DNA of 64,000 bases, from assembly GCF_011765465.1 (NCBI RefSeq), contig NZ_CP050265.1:2046001-2110000 (forward strand). The letters are read 5' to 3'. The notes under the pieces were generated by a model. The model was not told the origin of the DNA. It worked only from the letters and a program-made list of their open reading frames with translations, and ran no database searches. This stretch comes from Erythrobacter sp. Lineage in GTDB: Bacteria > Pseudomonadota > Alphaproteobacteria > Sphingomonadales > Sphingomonadaceae. Numbering within the stretch: position 1 is the first letter of the stretch; every line of letters begins with the position of its first letter. Position numbers and translations under genes: made by a program. Below, piece by piece: positions 7,363 through 15,859 of this stretch.

Positions 7363-8667
7363 TCACCGCCTGAGCGCGAAGACCCGGCCATAGGTCAGGC
7401 AGCGCCACAGCCATTCGAGCGGGCCATAACGGAACCGCTCCAGCCACGGCTTCGACCACGCCAGCATCAGCGCCCATGTCAGTACCACCACGATGTAAAG
7501 CTGCGGGCGGCTGAGCTCCCCGAACAGGCCGAGCGCCCAACCGTGGAAGACGAACAGCATCAGGATTGAGGTGCCGAGGTAATTGGTGAAGGCCGCCCGC
7601 CCCGCCGCGCGGACGCGCTCGGCCAGCGGGCTGGTCCAGCGCGGCGAATATTCGACCATCAGCGCGGCAAGGCCCAGCACCATCATCAATTGCGGCAGCG
7701 GCGACCAGCCCACGAAGGCGGCGAGCGTCGAATAATAGCTGAAGCCCGCCTCGCGCACGAAAAGGCCGATCGCGAGATGCAACGCACCTCCCACGACCAC
7801 GCCCGTCCATCCCCAGAACCGCATCCCTCGCGAATCGAACGCGCCCGAGAAGAAACCGAAGCGATAGAGCGCGCAGCCGATGAGCATCAGCGGGATCGTC
7901 TCCAGCGCGAACAGGGTGAGATTGACCAATGGGTCCGCCCAGTGCTCGGCCGCGCGGTACGCGACGAGACCGGCATAGTCGCCGTCCTGCTTCAGCTGCG
8001 TGATGACCGCATCATCGGCGAGCGCCCCGGCCTTGGCCTGCATCATCTCCTCGCGAATCTCGGCGAGCTCGGCCTGCTCGCCCGCCGAGGTGTCGGTGAC
8101 GGCGTAGAGAAAGCTCATGTTCGCCGCGTAGAACAGCGCCCCGAGCACGAAGCCGATGATCCCGACGACAAGCTGCGTCTTCGCCCGCCACTTGAGGCAG
8201 GGCACGACGAAAAAGCCGAAGACGGCGTAATAGAACAGGATGTCGCCCGTCCAGATCAGGAAATAATGGACGAGGCCGAACAGCATCAGCACGAACAGCC
8301 GCCACATCTGGCGCCAGCGCGTGCCGCCGCGCTCCCACACGCGCTCCATGAAGAGGTAAAGCCCGGCGCCGAACAGCAGGGTGAACAGGCCGCGCATCTT
8401 GCCGTCGACGAGCACGAACTGGCCGATCCACATCCAGTCCGATGCCGCGCCGTGTTCGGTCAGGAAAGCCTCGGGGTACATATAGGCCGAAAACGGCTGT
8501 CCGAAGGCGACGATGTTGGCAGCGAGGATGCCCATGACCGCGATCCCGCGGATGAAATCGAGGCTCTCGATCCGCTCGGACACGCCGACCGGGACAAGGT
8601 GCTCGGCGCCCGCATCCGGCCCGCCGAGCGCGTCGGGCGTCGCGCCCGTCCCTGCGATACTGCTCAC
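7363..8667 (-). CDS. DUF418 domain membrane protein (YeiB-like)
   Basis: A 434-residue polytopic inner-membrane protein. The N-terminus carries the typical motif RIESLDFIRGIAVMGILAANI, seen here around residues 32-52, which is shared by DUF418 and acyltransferase-like membrane proteins. The C-terminal DUF418 region includes GRAAFTNYLGTSI (about 355) and PLEWLWRCLTYGRVF at the very end. About ten membrane helices are evident. The substrate is unknown; family members are suspected transporters or membrane acyl-modifying proteins. The central soluble stretch (about 195-240, EQAELAEIREEMMQA) is typical. It is not obviously tied to the neighbouring iron genes. Confidence 0.88.
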   Translation of the reverse strand: MSSIAGTGATPDALGGPDAGAEHLVPVGVSERIESLDFIRGIAVMGILAANIVAFGQPFSAYMYPEAFLTEHGAASDWMWIGQFVLVDGKMRGLFTLLFGAGLYLFMERVWERGGTRWRQMWRLFVLMLFGLVHYFLIWTGDILFYYAVFGFFVVPCLKWRAKTQLVVGIIGFVLGALFYAANMSFLYAVTDTSAGEQAELAEIREEMMQAKAGALADDAVITQLKQDGDYAGLVAYRAAEHWADPLVNLTLFALETIPLMLIGCALYRFGFFSGAFDSRGMRFWGWTGVVVGGALHLAIGLFVREAGFSYYSTLAAFVGWSPLPQLMMVLGLAALMVEYSPRWTSPLAERVRAAGRAAFTNYLGTSILMLFVFHGWALGLFGELSRPQLYIVVVLTWALMLAWSKPWLERFRYGPLEWLWRCLTYGRVFALRR

Positions 8668-8871
8668 CGGCTGATCCCCCTCGTGCCGCTTGCATCAAGG
8701 GCGCGATACTAGCAGCATGGAAGGGAAGCGGAAGCCCCGCCCATACCCCCGCCACCGGCACGTGCCAGAGCGGCCCGGCCATTGCGGAGAAAGGGATGAG
8801 GCGCGCCTACCGCGGTATTTGTTGACGCAGCGTCGCGTGCAGGCTGGCAGTGGGCCCAGGGGAGTGGGGAA

Positions 8872-9996
8872 TCAACCGCCCCGCCCGGCCTTGGGTGCAG
8901 CAACGATGCACGCCTGCCCCTCGCGCTTGAGCGCCGAGCAGGCTTGCTGCGCATCGGAACGGCTGGCGAAGCCGACCGCCTGCAGCTTGGTCACGCGGCC
9001 CGCCGGGACAAGCGCGCGGTCCGTCCCGGCCAGCGCGGGATTGCCGGAAAGCTTCGACCACAGCCGCTCGGCATTGCCGGGCACGCCGAACGCGCCGAGC
9101 TGGACGCGCCAGTCGCCGCGCGGACGGGCAGCTGTCTCGACCCGGACCGGGCGCTGCGGCTCGGCTTCGGCGACGCGAACGGGCGCAGGTGCGGGCGCGG
9201 CCACCGGCTCCGGCTGGGAGCGTGTGACAGGTTCAGGTGTAGCTGCGGGAGCGGAAGCGGGCTGGGCCTCGGCAGAAGCGACCATCGCCGGGCGGCTTTC
9301 CGGGCGCTTCGCGGGATCGGCATCCCCTGGCACGCCCCCTGCCGCGCCAAGATCGGCAGCGGCGAGCTGCGCCGCACGGCGGCGCGCCGCCTCCGCCTCG
9401 AGCGTCCGGGCGAGCGCCTGCGCTTCGCTTTTCTGGCCGTCGGGCACATAGCGGTCCATCTGGACCAGAGCATCGGTTGCCTGCGGAAGCCCCTGCGCGC
9501 GCGCCAGGGTCAGCAGCGCATAGGCGCGCACCCAGTCCTTCTCGGCGTAGTCGGCGTTGAAGTGGGCGAGCCCCAGCACGTATTGCGCCCGCGGATCGCC
9601 GCGATCGGCGGCATCGCGGATCATCGGCATCGCAGCCTCCTGTTCGCCCTGCTGGAACAGGAGCAGGCCATAATTGTCGGCCGCTTTCACATGGCCCTTC
9701 TCCGCCGCCCGGGCGTAGAATTCGCGCGCGCGGGCGATGTCGGCTTCGACTCCGCGCCCGAGGCGATAGGCTTGCGCGAGGTTGAACAGGGCGTCCGCAT
9801 CGCCGTTCGCCGCCGGGCCGCGCCATTCGGCGACCGCACGGTCATAATCGCCCGCGCTCCACGCATCGACCCCGTCCTTCACATCGGCAAGGCCGGGCGT
9901 CGCCACGAGTGCGAGCGCGGCGGCGAATACGCCGATCGCGGGACGGGCGGGGAAACCGGGCATTCGGCGGGCGGAGCGGTTCGTGTCCTGGCGCAT
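8872..9996 (-). CDS. Secreted Sel1-repeat and SPOR-domain protein
   Basis: A 374-residue exported protein with a signal peptide (hydrophobic core AIGVFAAALALVATPGLA, cleavage after about residue 37). Sel1/TPR-like repeats follow (about 45-165: ALFNLAQAYRLGRGVE, GHVKAADNYGLLLFQQGE, PRAQYVLGLAHFNAD). A Pro/Ala-rich linker leads to a C-terminal SPOR domain from about 293 (GDWRVQLGAFGVPGNAERLW) to the end. SPOR domains bind denuded septal peptidoglycan, so a periplasmic role at division sites is likely. The start at 9996 follows GAGGA at good spacing. It diverges from the parA gene across a 316-bp intergenic region, and a second SPOR protein lies beyond parA. Confidence 0.88.
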   Translation of the reverse strand: MRQDTNRSARRMPGFPARPAIGVFAAALALVATPGLADVKDGVDAWSAGDYDRAVAEWRGPAANGDADALFNLAQAYRLGRGVEADIARAREFYARAAEKGHVKAADNYGLLLFQQGEQEAAMPMIRDAADRGDPRAQYVLGLAHFNADYAEKDWVRAYALLTLARAQGLPQATDALVQMDRYVPDGQKSEAQALARTLEAEAARRRAAQLAAADLGAAGGVPGDADPAKRPESRPAMVASAEAQPASAPAATPEPVTRSQPEPVAAPAPAPVRVAEAEPQRPVRVETAARPRGDWRVQLGAFGVPGNAERLWSKLSGNPALAGTDRALVPAGRVTKLQAVGFASRSDAQQACSALKREGQACIVAAPKAGRGG

Positions 9997-10312
9997 TTCG
10001 TGTTCCTCGAACTTTCCCTCTGGTCGCGGCGGCTTTCCTTTCGGGCGGGACGCGCCGTGCGACCTTCGCGCTTCGCGGCGCGCCCGTCCATCGGGGAAAG
10101 CACCATAGTGAATGAAGCGTTAGGATTTCGTTGCCGACCCGCCTGCCATTGCCGGAACAGGCAGGCTTCTGATTAAGGAGCGAATTCGCATCGGCCCGAG
10201 CGCTGTGCAGCGGGTCCGGCATTAACTCAAAATTAGGGGTATCCTGCGAAGCCTCGTCTCATCCCGCCGCAAGACGCGGCATCACACGGTTGAATCCAGG
10301 GGGACTGAGGCG
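9997..10312. other. Intergenic region between divergent SPOR and parA genes
   Basis: These 316 bp hold no convincing gene. They must carry two divergent promoters. The stretch 10021-10095 is GC-rich with imperfect self-complementarity around CGCGCCG. The right half is AT-richer (for example GATTAAGGAG near 10173 and the TTAA element at 10222). No terminator is seen. Confidence 0.6.
10222..10236 (+). promoter_or_regulatory. Possible CtrA-type box upstream of parA
   Basis: The sequence TTAA-CTCAAAA-TTAG matches the alphaproteobacterial CtrA consensus TTAA-N7-TTAA with one mismatch. It lies about 77 bp before the TTG start of parA. The motif is short and may arise by chance. Confidence 0.3.
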
Positions 10313-11032
10313 TTGCGTGTACTCGCTTTGGCATCGCAGAAAGGCGGATCGGGGAAAACCACCCTGTCCGGACACCTTGCCGTCCAGGCCCAGCGCGCAG
10401 GCGCCGGCCCGGTCGTATTGATCGACATCGACCCGCAGGGCTCACTGGCCGACTGGTGGAACGAGCGCGAGGCGGAATATCCCGCCTTCGCCCAGACCAC
10501 CGTCTCGCGCCTCGCCAATGACCTGCAGGTGCTTCGCCAGCAGGGCTTCAAGCTGGCGGTGATCGACACCCCGCCCGCAATCACCATGGCGATCCAGTCG
10601 GTGATCGGGGTCGCGGAACTGATCGTCGTTCCGACCCGCCCGAGCCCGCACGACCTGCGCGCCGTCGGTGCCACGGTCGATCTGTGCGAACGCGCGGGCA
10701 AGCCGCTGGTCTTCGTGGTCAACGCCGCCACCCCCAAGGCGAAGATCACGTCGGAAGCCGCCGTCGCGCTCTCGCAGCACGGAACGGTCGCACCGATCAC
10801 GCTTCACCACCGCACCGATTTCGCCGCCTCGATGATCGACGGCCGGACGGTGATGGAAGTCGATCCCGAAAGCCGCAGCGCCGCGGAAATCACCGCGCTG
10901 TGGAAGTACATCAATGACCGGCTGGAGAAGAATTTCCGCCGCACCGTCTTCGCCGCCGCCCCCAACGGGCAGGTTCCGGCGAACGGCGTCCAGCGTCCTG
11001 CGGGCGGCTTCGGCCGCCGGGTCGCGCAGTAA
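10313..11032 (+). CDS. ParA family ATPase (orphan, ParA/MinD type)
   Basis: A 239-residue deviant-Walker ATPase of the ParA/MinD/McdA family. The signature QKGGSGKTT is at residues 9-17, the A' motif includes VLIDIDPQGSLADWW, and the Walker B equivalent is LAVIDTPPA. Such ATPases form gradients on the nucleoid or membrane to position cargo. The start is TTG at 10313, with AGGGGGA a few bases upstream; no ATG fits. It is not next to parB or rep genes, so it is unlikely to be the chromosomal or a plasmid ParA. A ribbon-helix-helix protein follows after 16 bp and a SPOR lipoprotein after that, suggesting an operon. The cargo is unknown; a division or envelope role is inferred from context. Confidence 0.9.
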   Translation: MRVLALASQKGGSGKTTLSGHLAVQAQRAGAGPVVLIDIDPQGSLADWWNEREAEYPAFAQTTVSRLANDLQVLRQQGFKLAVIDTPPAITMAIQSVIGVAELIVVPTRPSPHDLRAVGATVDLCERAGKPLVFVVNAATPKAKITSEAAVALSQHGTVAPITLHHRTDFAASMIDGRTVMEVDPESRSAAEITALWKYINDRLEKNFRRTVFAAAPNGQVPANGVQRPAGGFGRRVAQ

Positions 11033-11048
11033 GGAGCCGCACGAGGCC

Positions 11049-11705
11049 ATGTCCGAAGCCGGTTTCGCCTCGCTCGGCCCGACCCTGCTGGCGCGCAAGG
11101 GCGGCGCAAAGCCCGCCATGCGCCCGCAGCTCACCCCGCTCGCCCATAGCCCGGAGGAAATGGCCGCGCTCGCCGACGAACAGCTCGAGGATCTCGGCTG
11201 GAACGACATGGGTGATGATGGGGGCGAAGACGCGGCGAACGAGGCAGCCTCCGGCGCGGACATCGTCCCGATCCGTTCGGACAGCGCCGCCGATGCCGCG
11301 GAAGCCGCCGCTCGCAGCCCCGTCGTGCGCCGCCAGCAGAAGCAATTGCTCGACCGTGTTCTCGCCGATGCGGCGATGGACGGGTCCGAGGGCGAACTGG
11401 GCGAGGAGGAGGAAGACCTCTCCGCACGCTATTTCGACAATGACGAGAACGACGAACCGGTCGCAGCGGAAGAGTCTGCTCCCGCTCCCGCGCCTCGCGC
11501 AGCGACACGCAAGCCGGCCAAACGGCCTGCGGGCAAGCGCGCCGCCTTCACGCTGCGTCTCGACACCGAACGCCACCTCAAGCTGCGCCTTGCCGCAACC
11601 ATGCAGGGGGTCAGCGCCCAGGCTCTCGTGACCGAGGCGCTCGATGCCCTGCTCGCCGAGTTCGAGGAACTCGACGCGCTCGCCGCCCGGATGCGGCGCA
11701 ACTGA
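11049..11705 (+). CDS. Ribbon-helix-helix-like partner of ParA
   Basis: A 218-residue protein with a long acidic, Ala-rich N-terminal region (about 1-150; runs such as EGELGEEEEDL) and a basic linker (RAATRKPAKRPAGKR). A C-terminal domain of about 45 residues follows (AAFTLRLDTERHLKLRLAA, then VSAQALVTEALDALLAEFE). The beta-helix-helix pattern is that of Arc/MetJ/ParG-type proteins. ParG-like partners stimulate ParA ATPases through a disordered basic tail and bind DNA via the RHH fold, so this is the likely ParA partner. The ATG at 11049 was chosen over an upstream in-frame start inside parA. Family assignment rests on pattern only. Confidence 0.75.
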   Translation: MSEAGFASLGPTLLARKGGAKPAMRPQLTPLAHSPEEMAALADEQLEDLGWNDMGDDGGEDAANEAASGADIVPIRSDSAADAAEAAARSPVVRRQQKQLLDRVLADAAMDGSEGELGEEEEDLSARYFDNDENDEPVAAEESAPAPAPRAATRKPAKRPAGKRAAFTLRLDTERHLKLRLAATMQGVSAQALVTEALDALLAEFEELDALAARMRRN

Positions 11706-11770
11706 AACCGAACCTGAACCCGAAAACGAACCCAAGCGAACCGAACCACACGACCTACAGGGGAAACATC

Positions 11771-13327
11771 ATGGATCGCACCGCCTTCATCCGCACGAGT
11801 GGCCCTCGCGTCGGGCTGATCGTCTCCACCGCGCTCGCGAGCGCCGTGCTGGCGGGCTGCACCACGGCCGGCGCGCCGCCTGCCGCGACATCCTTTTCCA
11901 AGGCGCAGGTCGCGCTCGAGAAGGGTGACAGCGTCAAGGCGATTTCCCACGCCGAGGCCGCCGTCCTCGCCGAACCGCGCAATCCAGCCTTCCGCGCAAT
12001 GCTGGGCGCGGCCTATCTCGAGAACGGTCGCTTCGAAAGCGCGAAAACGAGCTTCGGCGATGCCCTTTCGCTCGGTCACGACGACCCGCGCACGGTGCTG
12101 AGCTTCGCGCTCGCTAGCATCGCGACGGGCGATTCGAAGACCGCAGTCGCCACGCTGCGCGAATGGGAAAACGCCATTCCGGGCGACGATCTCGGCCTTG
12201 CCTATGCGCTCGCCGGGCAGCCCGAGCGCGGCGTCCACGTGCTCACCAACGCGGTGCGCGCGGGCCTCGCCACGCCCAAGGCTCGCCAGAACCTCGCCTA
12301 TACCTACGCGCTCGCCGGGAACTGGCGCGCGGCGCGGGTCATGGCGGCCGAAGACGTGCCCGCCGACCAGCTCGACGCGCGCCTGTCCGAATGGGCCGCG
12401 ATGGCCGCTCCGGAAAACTACCGCGAGCGGGTCGCAAGCCTGCTGCGCGTGACGCCGGTCGCCGACAGCGGCCTGCCCGCGATGCTGGCGCTCGCCAATT
12501 TCCCGAGCCAGGAGCAGATGGTGGCCGAAGCCGCCGCGACGATCCCGGCTGCCGAAAAGCGGACCGAAGCGAGCGAGAGCGAGAAAGCGGCGTTCGCCAC
12601 GACCGGCGAAGAACGGCTTGAAAAGGTCGATCCGACCCCGGTTCGCGTGGCAGCCGCCGAGCCGGTGAAAGAGACCAAGGCCAAGCCCGAGATCAAGCCA
12701 AGGCCCGAAGCGAAACCCGCTCCGCGCGTCTCGGAAAAGGTCTCCGCCGCCGCCGTCGATGCCGAAAGCTCGGCCAAGACCGCGACCGTCAAGGACGAGG
12801 CCGCGCCCGCGAAGCCCGCTCCCGCCGCCAAGCCGGCGGCCGAGCCTGCCGCGCGCGTCGCCGCGGCGAGCGGCCCGCGCTTCGTCTCGAACCCGGTCGT
12901 GCAGAGCGCTCCCGCTTCCAAGCCCGCCGCAAAACCCGCGCCGACGCGCGTCGCGGCGAAATCCTCGCAGGCGCGCATGGCCGCGACCGAAGCGGCGAGC
13001 CAGCCCGCCCCGGCGAAGAAGCCGGGCGCCGACACCCACCTCGTCCAGCTCGGCAGCTGGGCCAGCCACGACATGGCGAAGGAAGGCTGGGTCAAGCTCA
13101 AGCGCAAGTTCCCGCAGCTCAAGGACCACGACGTCGTGATCACCGAGGCGCTGGTGAACGGAAAGACCTATTTCCGCGTCGCGGCGGCGGGCTTCGGCCT
13201 GTCGGACGCGCGCTCGATGTGCCGCACGGTCAAGTCGGGCGGCGGTGGCTGCTTCGCCTATGCCAAGACCAACCCGCCCGCCGGCGCGGTCGATCGCGGC
13301 GTGCGGATCGCGGCGCGCACCAAGTAA
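11771..13327 (+). CDS. TPR and SPOR-domain lipoprotein
   Basis: A 518-residue lipoprotein. The signal peptide ends in the lipobox LAGC (Cys at about residue 36). TPR-like repeats follow (about 45-190: AQVALEKGDSVKAISHAEAAV, AMLGAAYLENGRFESAKTSF, LGLAYALAGQPERGVHVL). A long Ala/Pro/Lys-rich linker (about 260-410, EVKP- and AAKPA-like) leads to a C-terminal SPOR domain (about 425-505: THLVQLGSWASHDMAKEGW). It would be anchored to the outer membrane or at the periplasmic face and would reach septal peptidoglycan. It follows the RHH gene by 65 bp and ends at an intrinsic terminator, so it probably closes a parA-RHH-SPOR operon. Codon use matches the neighbours. Confidence 0.9.
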   Translation: MDRTAFIRTSGPRVGLIVSTALASAVLAGCTTAGAPPAATSFSKAQVALEKGDSVKAISHAEAAVLAEPRNPAFRAMLGAAYLENGRFESAKTSFGDALSLGHDDPRTVLSFALASIATGDSKTAVATLREWENAIPGDDLGLAYALAGQPERGVHVLTNAVRAGLATPKARQNLAYTYALAGNWRAARVMAAEDVPADQLDARLSEWAAMAAPENYRERVASLLRVTPVADSGLPAMLALANFPSQEQMVAEAAATIPAAEKRTEASESEKAAFATTGEERLEKVDPTPVRVAAAEPVKETKAKPEIKPRPEAKPAPRVSEKVSAAAVDAESSAKTATVKDEAAPAKPAPAAKPAAEPAARVAAASGPRFVSNPVVQSAPASKPAAKPAPTRVAAKSSQARMAATEAASQPAPAKKPGADTHLVQLGSWASHDMAKEGWVKLKRKFPQLKDHDVVITEALVNGKTYFRVAAAGFGLSDARSMCRTVKSGGGGCFAYAKTNPPAGAVDRGVRIAARTK

Positions 13328-13353
13328 CCGCGAGCACGACTTTTCAGCGAGAC

Positions 13354-13390
13354 TGCCCCCGGGGGCCCCTGCGACTCCGGGGGCATTTTT
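13354..13390 (+). terminator. Intrinsic terminator of the parA-SPOR operon
   Basis: TGCCCCCGG (13354-13362) pairs with CCGGGGGCA (13377-13385), followed directly by TTTTT. It lies 26 bp after the SPOR lipoprotein stop. Confidence 0.85.
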
Positions 13391-13407
13391 CGCAGGCGCA
13401 GCAGGGC

Positions 13408-14646
13408 TTACGCCTTGCCGACGCGCACCCCGCCCTTGAACAGCGCTTTCACCCGGCCCTGCGCTCCCTGCCGGTCGAAGGGCGTGTTGTCGGCGGTCGC
13501 TTCCATCTTGCGCCGGTCGATCACCCAGGGCGCGTCCGGATCGACGATCGCGATGTCGGCTTCCAGCCCCGGCTCGAGCCGCCCAGCGGGCACGCCCAGC
13601 AGCCGTGCCGGGTTCGCCGCGAGCAGGTCGAAGGCGCGCTTCGTATCGATCACGCCGTCGCGCACCAGATTCAGCGTCATTGCGAGCAGGGTCTCGGCCC
13701 CGGCCACGCCCGGCGCGGCATCGGCGAAGGGCAGGCGCTTGTCCTCCGGCCCGCGCGGGTCGTGACCGCTCGCGATGACGTCAACCGTGCCGTCGGCAAT
13801 CGCGGCGCGCGCCGCCTCGCGGTCGGCCTCACTGCGCAGCGGGGGCGAAAGGCGGGTGAAGGTGCGGAAATCGGCCGTGGCGAGGTCGGACAGCATGAAA
13901 TGGGCAGGCGTTATCCCGCAGGTCACACCAGCGCCGCGCGCCTTGGCCTCGCGCACGAGGTCGAAACCGCGCGCAGTCGTCACCTGCCGGATATGGAGCC
14001 GCGCCCCGGCCATTCCGGCAAGCGCGATGTCGCGCGCGATGGCGAGCGCCTCGGCCTCGGCGGGCGCGGCGGGCAGGCCCAGCCGGGTTGCGATCTCGCC
14101 CGCGGTGGCGGCGGTCTCTCCGGCGAGGCCCGCATCTTCTGCATGGGTGACGACGACGAGTTCCAGCATCGCGGCATATTGCAGCAGCCGCAGCATCACC
14201 CCGCTGTCGTCGATCCAGCGTCGCCCGGTGGCGACGCCGCGCGCGCCCGCTTCCTTCATCAGCGCGAGTTCGGCCAGTTCGCTCGCCCCGAGCCCCCGCG
14301 TCGCGGCAGCGAGCGGGTGGACCCACAGGTCGGGCTTGCCGCTCTTGGCGATGTATCCGACCCTGCTCGGCAGGTCGAGCGGCGGTGACTGGTCGGGCAT
14401 CAGCGCGGCGCGGGTGATGCCTCCGAAGTGAAACGCGGGCTTGTCGACCGCGAACACGCCGCAATCGACGAGCCCGGGCGCGACAAGACTGCCGCGCGCC
14501 TCGATCACCTCGTCGCCGTCCTCAGGGGCGATATCCGGCCCGAGCGCCTCGATCAGCCCGTCCGAAAGCCGCAGGCCGCCTTCGACAATGCCCGAGGGGG
14601 TGACGAGCCGCCCGCCGGTGATGGTGATCGCGCGCGCCTGCTTCAC
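13408..14646 (-). CDS. Dihydroorotase-like protein, probably non-catalytic (PyrC'/PyrX type)
   Basis: A 412-residue amidohydrolase-fold protein starting at a GTG that overlaps the pyrB stop (GTGA). The overall class I dihydroorotase layout is present ([35 protein letters not shown]), but metal and catalytic residues are lost. The canonical DxHxHLREPG becomes D61-CGVFAVD, LHICHVST becomes LHIRQVTT, and the catalytic Asp in TDHAPH becomes SGHDPR. In Pseudomonas and relatives an inactive dihydroorotase overlapping pyrB is required to assemble active aspartate transcarbamoylase. The overlap and residue loss point to the same role here. An active dihydroorotase must be encoded elsewhere. Confidence 0.85.
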   Translation of the reverse strand: MKQARAITITGGRLVTPSGIVEGGLRLSDGLIEALGPDIAPEDGDEVIEARGSLVAPGLVDCGVFAVDKPAFHFGGITRAALMPDQSPPLDLPSRVGYIAKSGKPDLWVHPLAAATRGLGASELAELALMKEAGARGVATGRRWIDDSGVMLRLLQYAAMLELVVVTHAEDAGLAGETAATAGEIATRLGLPAAPAEAEALAIARDIALAGMAGARLHIRQVTTARGFDLVREAKARGAGVTCGITPAHFMLSDLATADFRTFTRLSPPLRSEADREAARAAIADGTVDVIASGHDPRGPEDKRLPFADAAPGVAGAETLLAMTLNLVRDGVIDTKRAFDLLAANPARLLGVPAGRLEPGLEADIAIVDPDAPWVIDRRKMEATADNTPFDRQGAQGRVKALFKGGVRVGKA

Positions 14647-15668
14647 GCCTGCACCTCCCAGCCCTCGACCCCGCGCGCGGCGCGCGTCAGGATGTCGAGA
14701 CAGGCCATGCGGATCGCGACGCCCATCTCGACCTGCCGCGTGACGAGCGAGCGGCCCGCCATGTCGGCGACTTCGCTGTCGATCTCGACCCCGCGGTTCA
14801 TCGGGCCGGGATGCATGACGAGCATATCGGGCGAAGCGCGCTCCAGCCGCTGCGCCGTAAGGCCGTAAAGGTGGCGATATTCGCGCGCCGAGGGGATGAA
14901 CTGGCCCGCCATGCGCTCCGATTGCAGGCGCAGCATCATCACCACGTCGCATCCGGCGAGCGCGGCATCGAAATCGTGAAAGACCTCGGCCCCCATCGCT
15001 TCGATCTCCGCCGGCATCAGCGCAGGGGGCGCGCACAGGCGCACCGTCGCGCCCAGCGCCTGCAGGCACAGCAGCGAGGAGCGCGCGACGCGGCTGTGCA
15101 GGATATCGCCGCAGATCGTGACGGTGCGGCCCGTGAAATCCTCGTTCGTCTCGCCCCGCTCGGCCAATGCATGACGCAGCGCGAGCGCATCGAGCAGCGC
15201 CTGCGTCGGGTGTTCGTGGCTCCCGTCGCCCGCATTCAGCACCGGGCAGTCGACCTTGTCCGCGATCAACTGCGTCGCTCCGCTCGAACCATGCCGGATG
15301 ACGATCGCATCGGCGCGCATCGCATTGAGCGTGATCGCCGTGTCGATCAGCGTCTCGCCCTTTTTCAGGCTCGAAGTCGATGCCTGCATATTGACCACGT
15401 CCGCCCCCAGCCGCTTGCCCGCGATCTCGAAGGACAGCAGCGTGCGGGTCGAATTCTCGAAAAAGGCGTTGATGATGGTGAGGCCCGAGAGCAGGTCCGC
15501 GTGCTTCGAACGCTGGCGGTTGAGCTCGACCCATCGCTCGGCCTCGCTCAGGATGTAGAGAATCTCGTGCCGTTCGAGCTGGGCGATGCCGGTGAGGTCG
15601 CGGTGCGGGAACGCCGCCCGCCCCGCCGGAAAGCGGCCCGGTTGCGGTGAAGGCGGCGCATTGGTCAT
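14643..15668 (-). CDS. pyrB: Aspartate carbamoyltransferase catalytic subunit
   Basis: Catalyses carbamoyl phosphate plus aspartate to N-carbamoylaspartate, the committed step of pyrimidine synthesis. The carbamoyl-phosphate motif FENSTRT is at about residues 66-72, SSLKKGET follows, then [10 protein letters not shown], and the aspartate-binding MLRLQSER and HPGPMNRG. The length of 341 residues is slightly above E. coli PyrB (311) because of an N-terminal extension. The ATG at 15668 gives a start just ahead of the conserved HRDLTGI. An in-frame ATG at 15743 would add unconserved residues. The stop overlaps the GTG of the degenerate dihydroorotase, consistent with a heteromeric enzyme. No pyrI is nearby. 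Confidence 0.95.
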   Translation of the reverse strand: MTNAPPSPQPGRFPAGRAAFPHRDLTGIAQLERHEILYILSEAERWVELNRQRSKHADLLSGLTIINAFFENSTRTLLSFEIAGKRLGADVVNMQASTSSLKKGETLIDTAITLNAMRADAIVIRHGSSGATQLIADKVDCPVLNAGDGSHEHPTQALLDALALRHALAERGETNEDFTGRTVTICGDILHSRVARSSLLCLQALGATVRLCAPPALMPAEIEAMGAEVFHDFDAALAGCDVVMMLRLQSERMAGQFIPSAREYRHLYGLTAQRLERASPDMLVMHPGPMNRGVEIDSEVADMAGRSLVTRQVEMGVAIRMACLDILTRAARGVEGWEVQA

Positions 15669-15859
15669 CGAGCCAACGCCCTTAGTCGAGCGCCATGCGC
15701 CGCTCAACCCATCAGCCGCGCGCTTTCCCATGGAAAGAGGCACGAGGGCGCACTAGGTAACGCAGGAACCTATCCGCAATGACCGGCCACGCAGTTTCGC
15801 CTCGCACCGCAGTGCGAGAATGGGCCGGAGCGGGAATGAACGTGAGCGAAGGGCCGCAT

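Noticed and set aside
10313-11032. Plasmid partition cassette and integrated plasmid
   Set aside because: No replication gene or parS-like iterons are seen, base composition matches the chromosome, and SPOR genes flank the pair.
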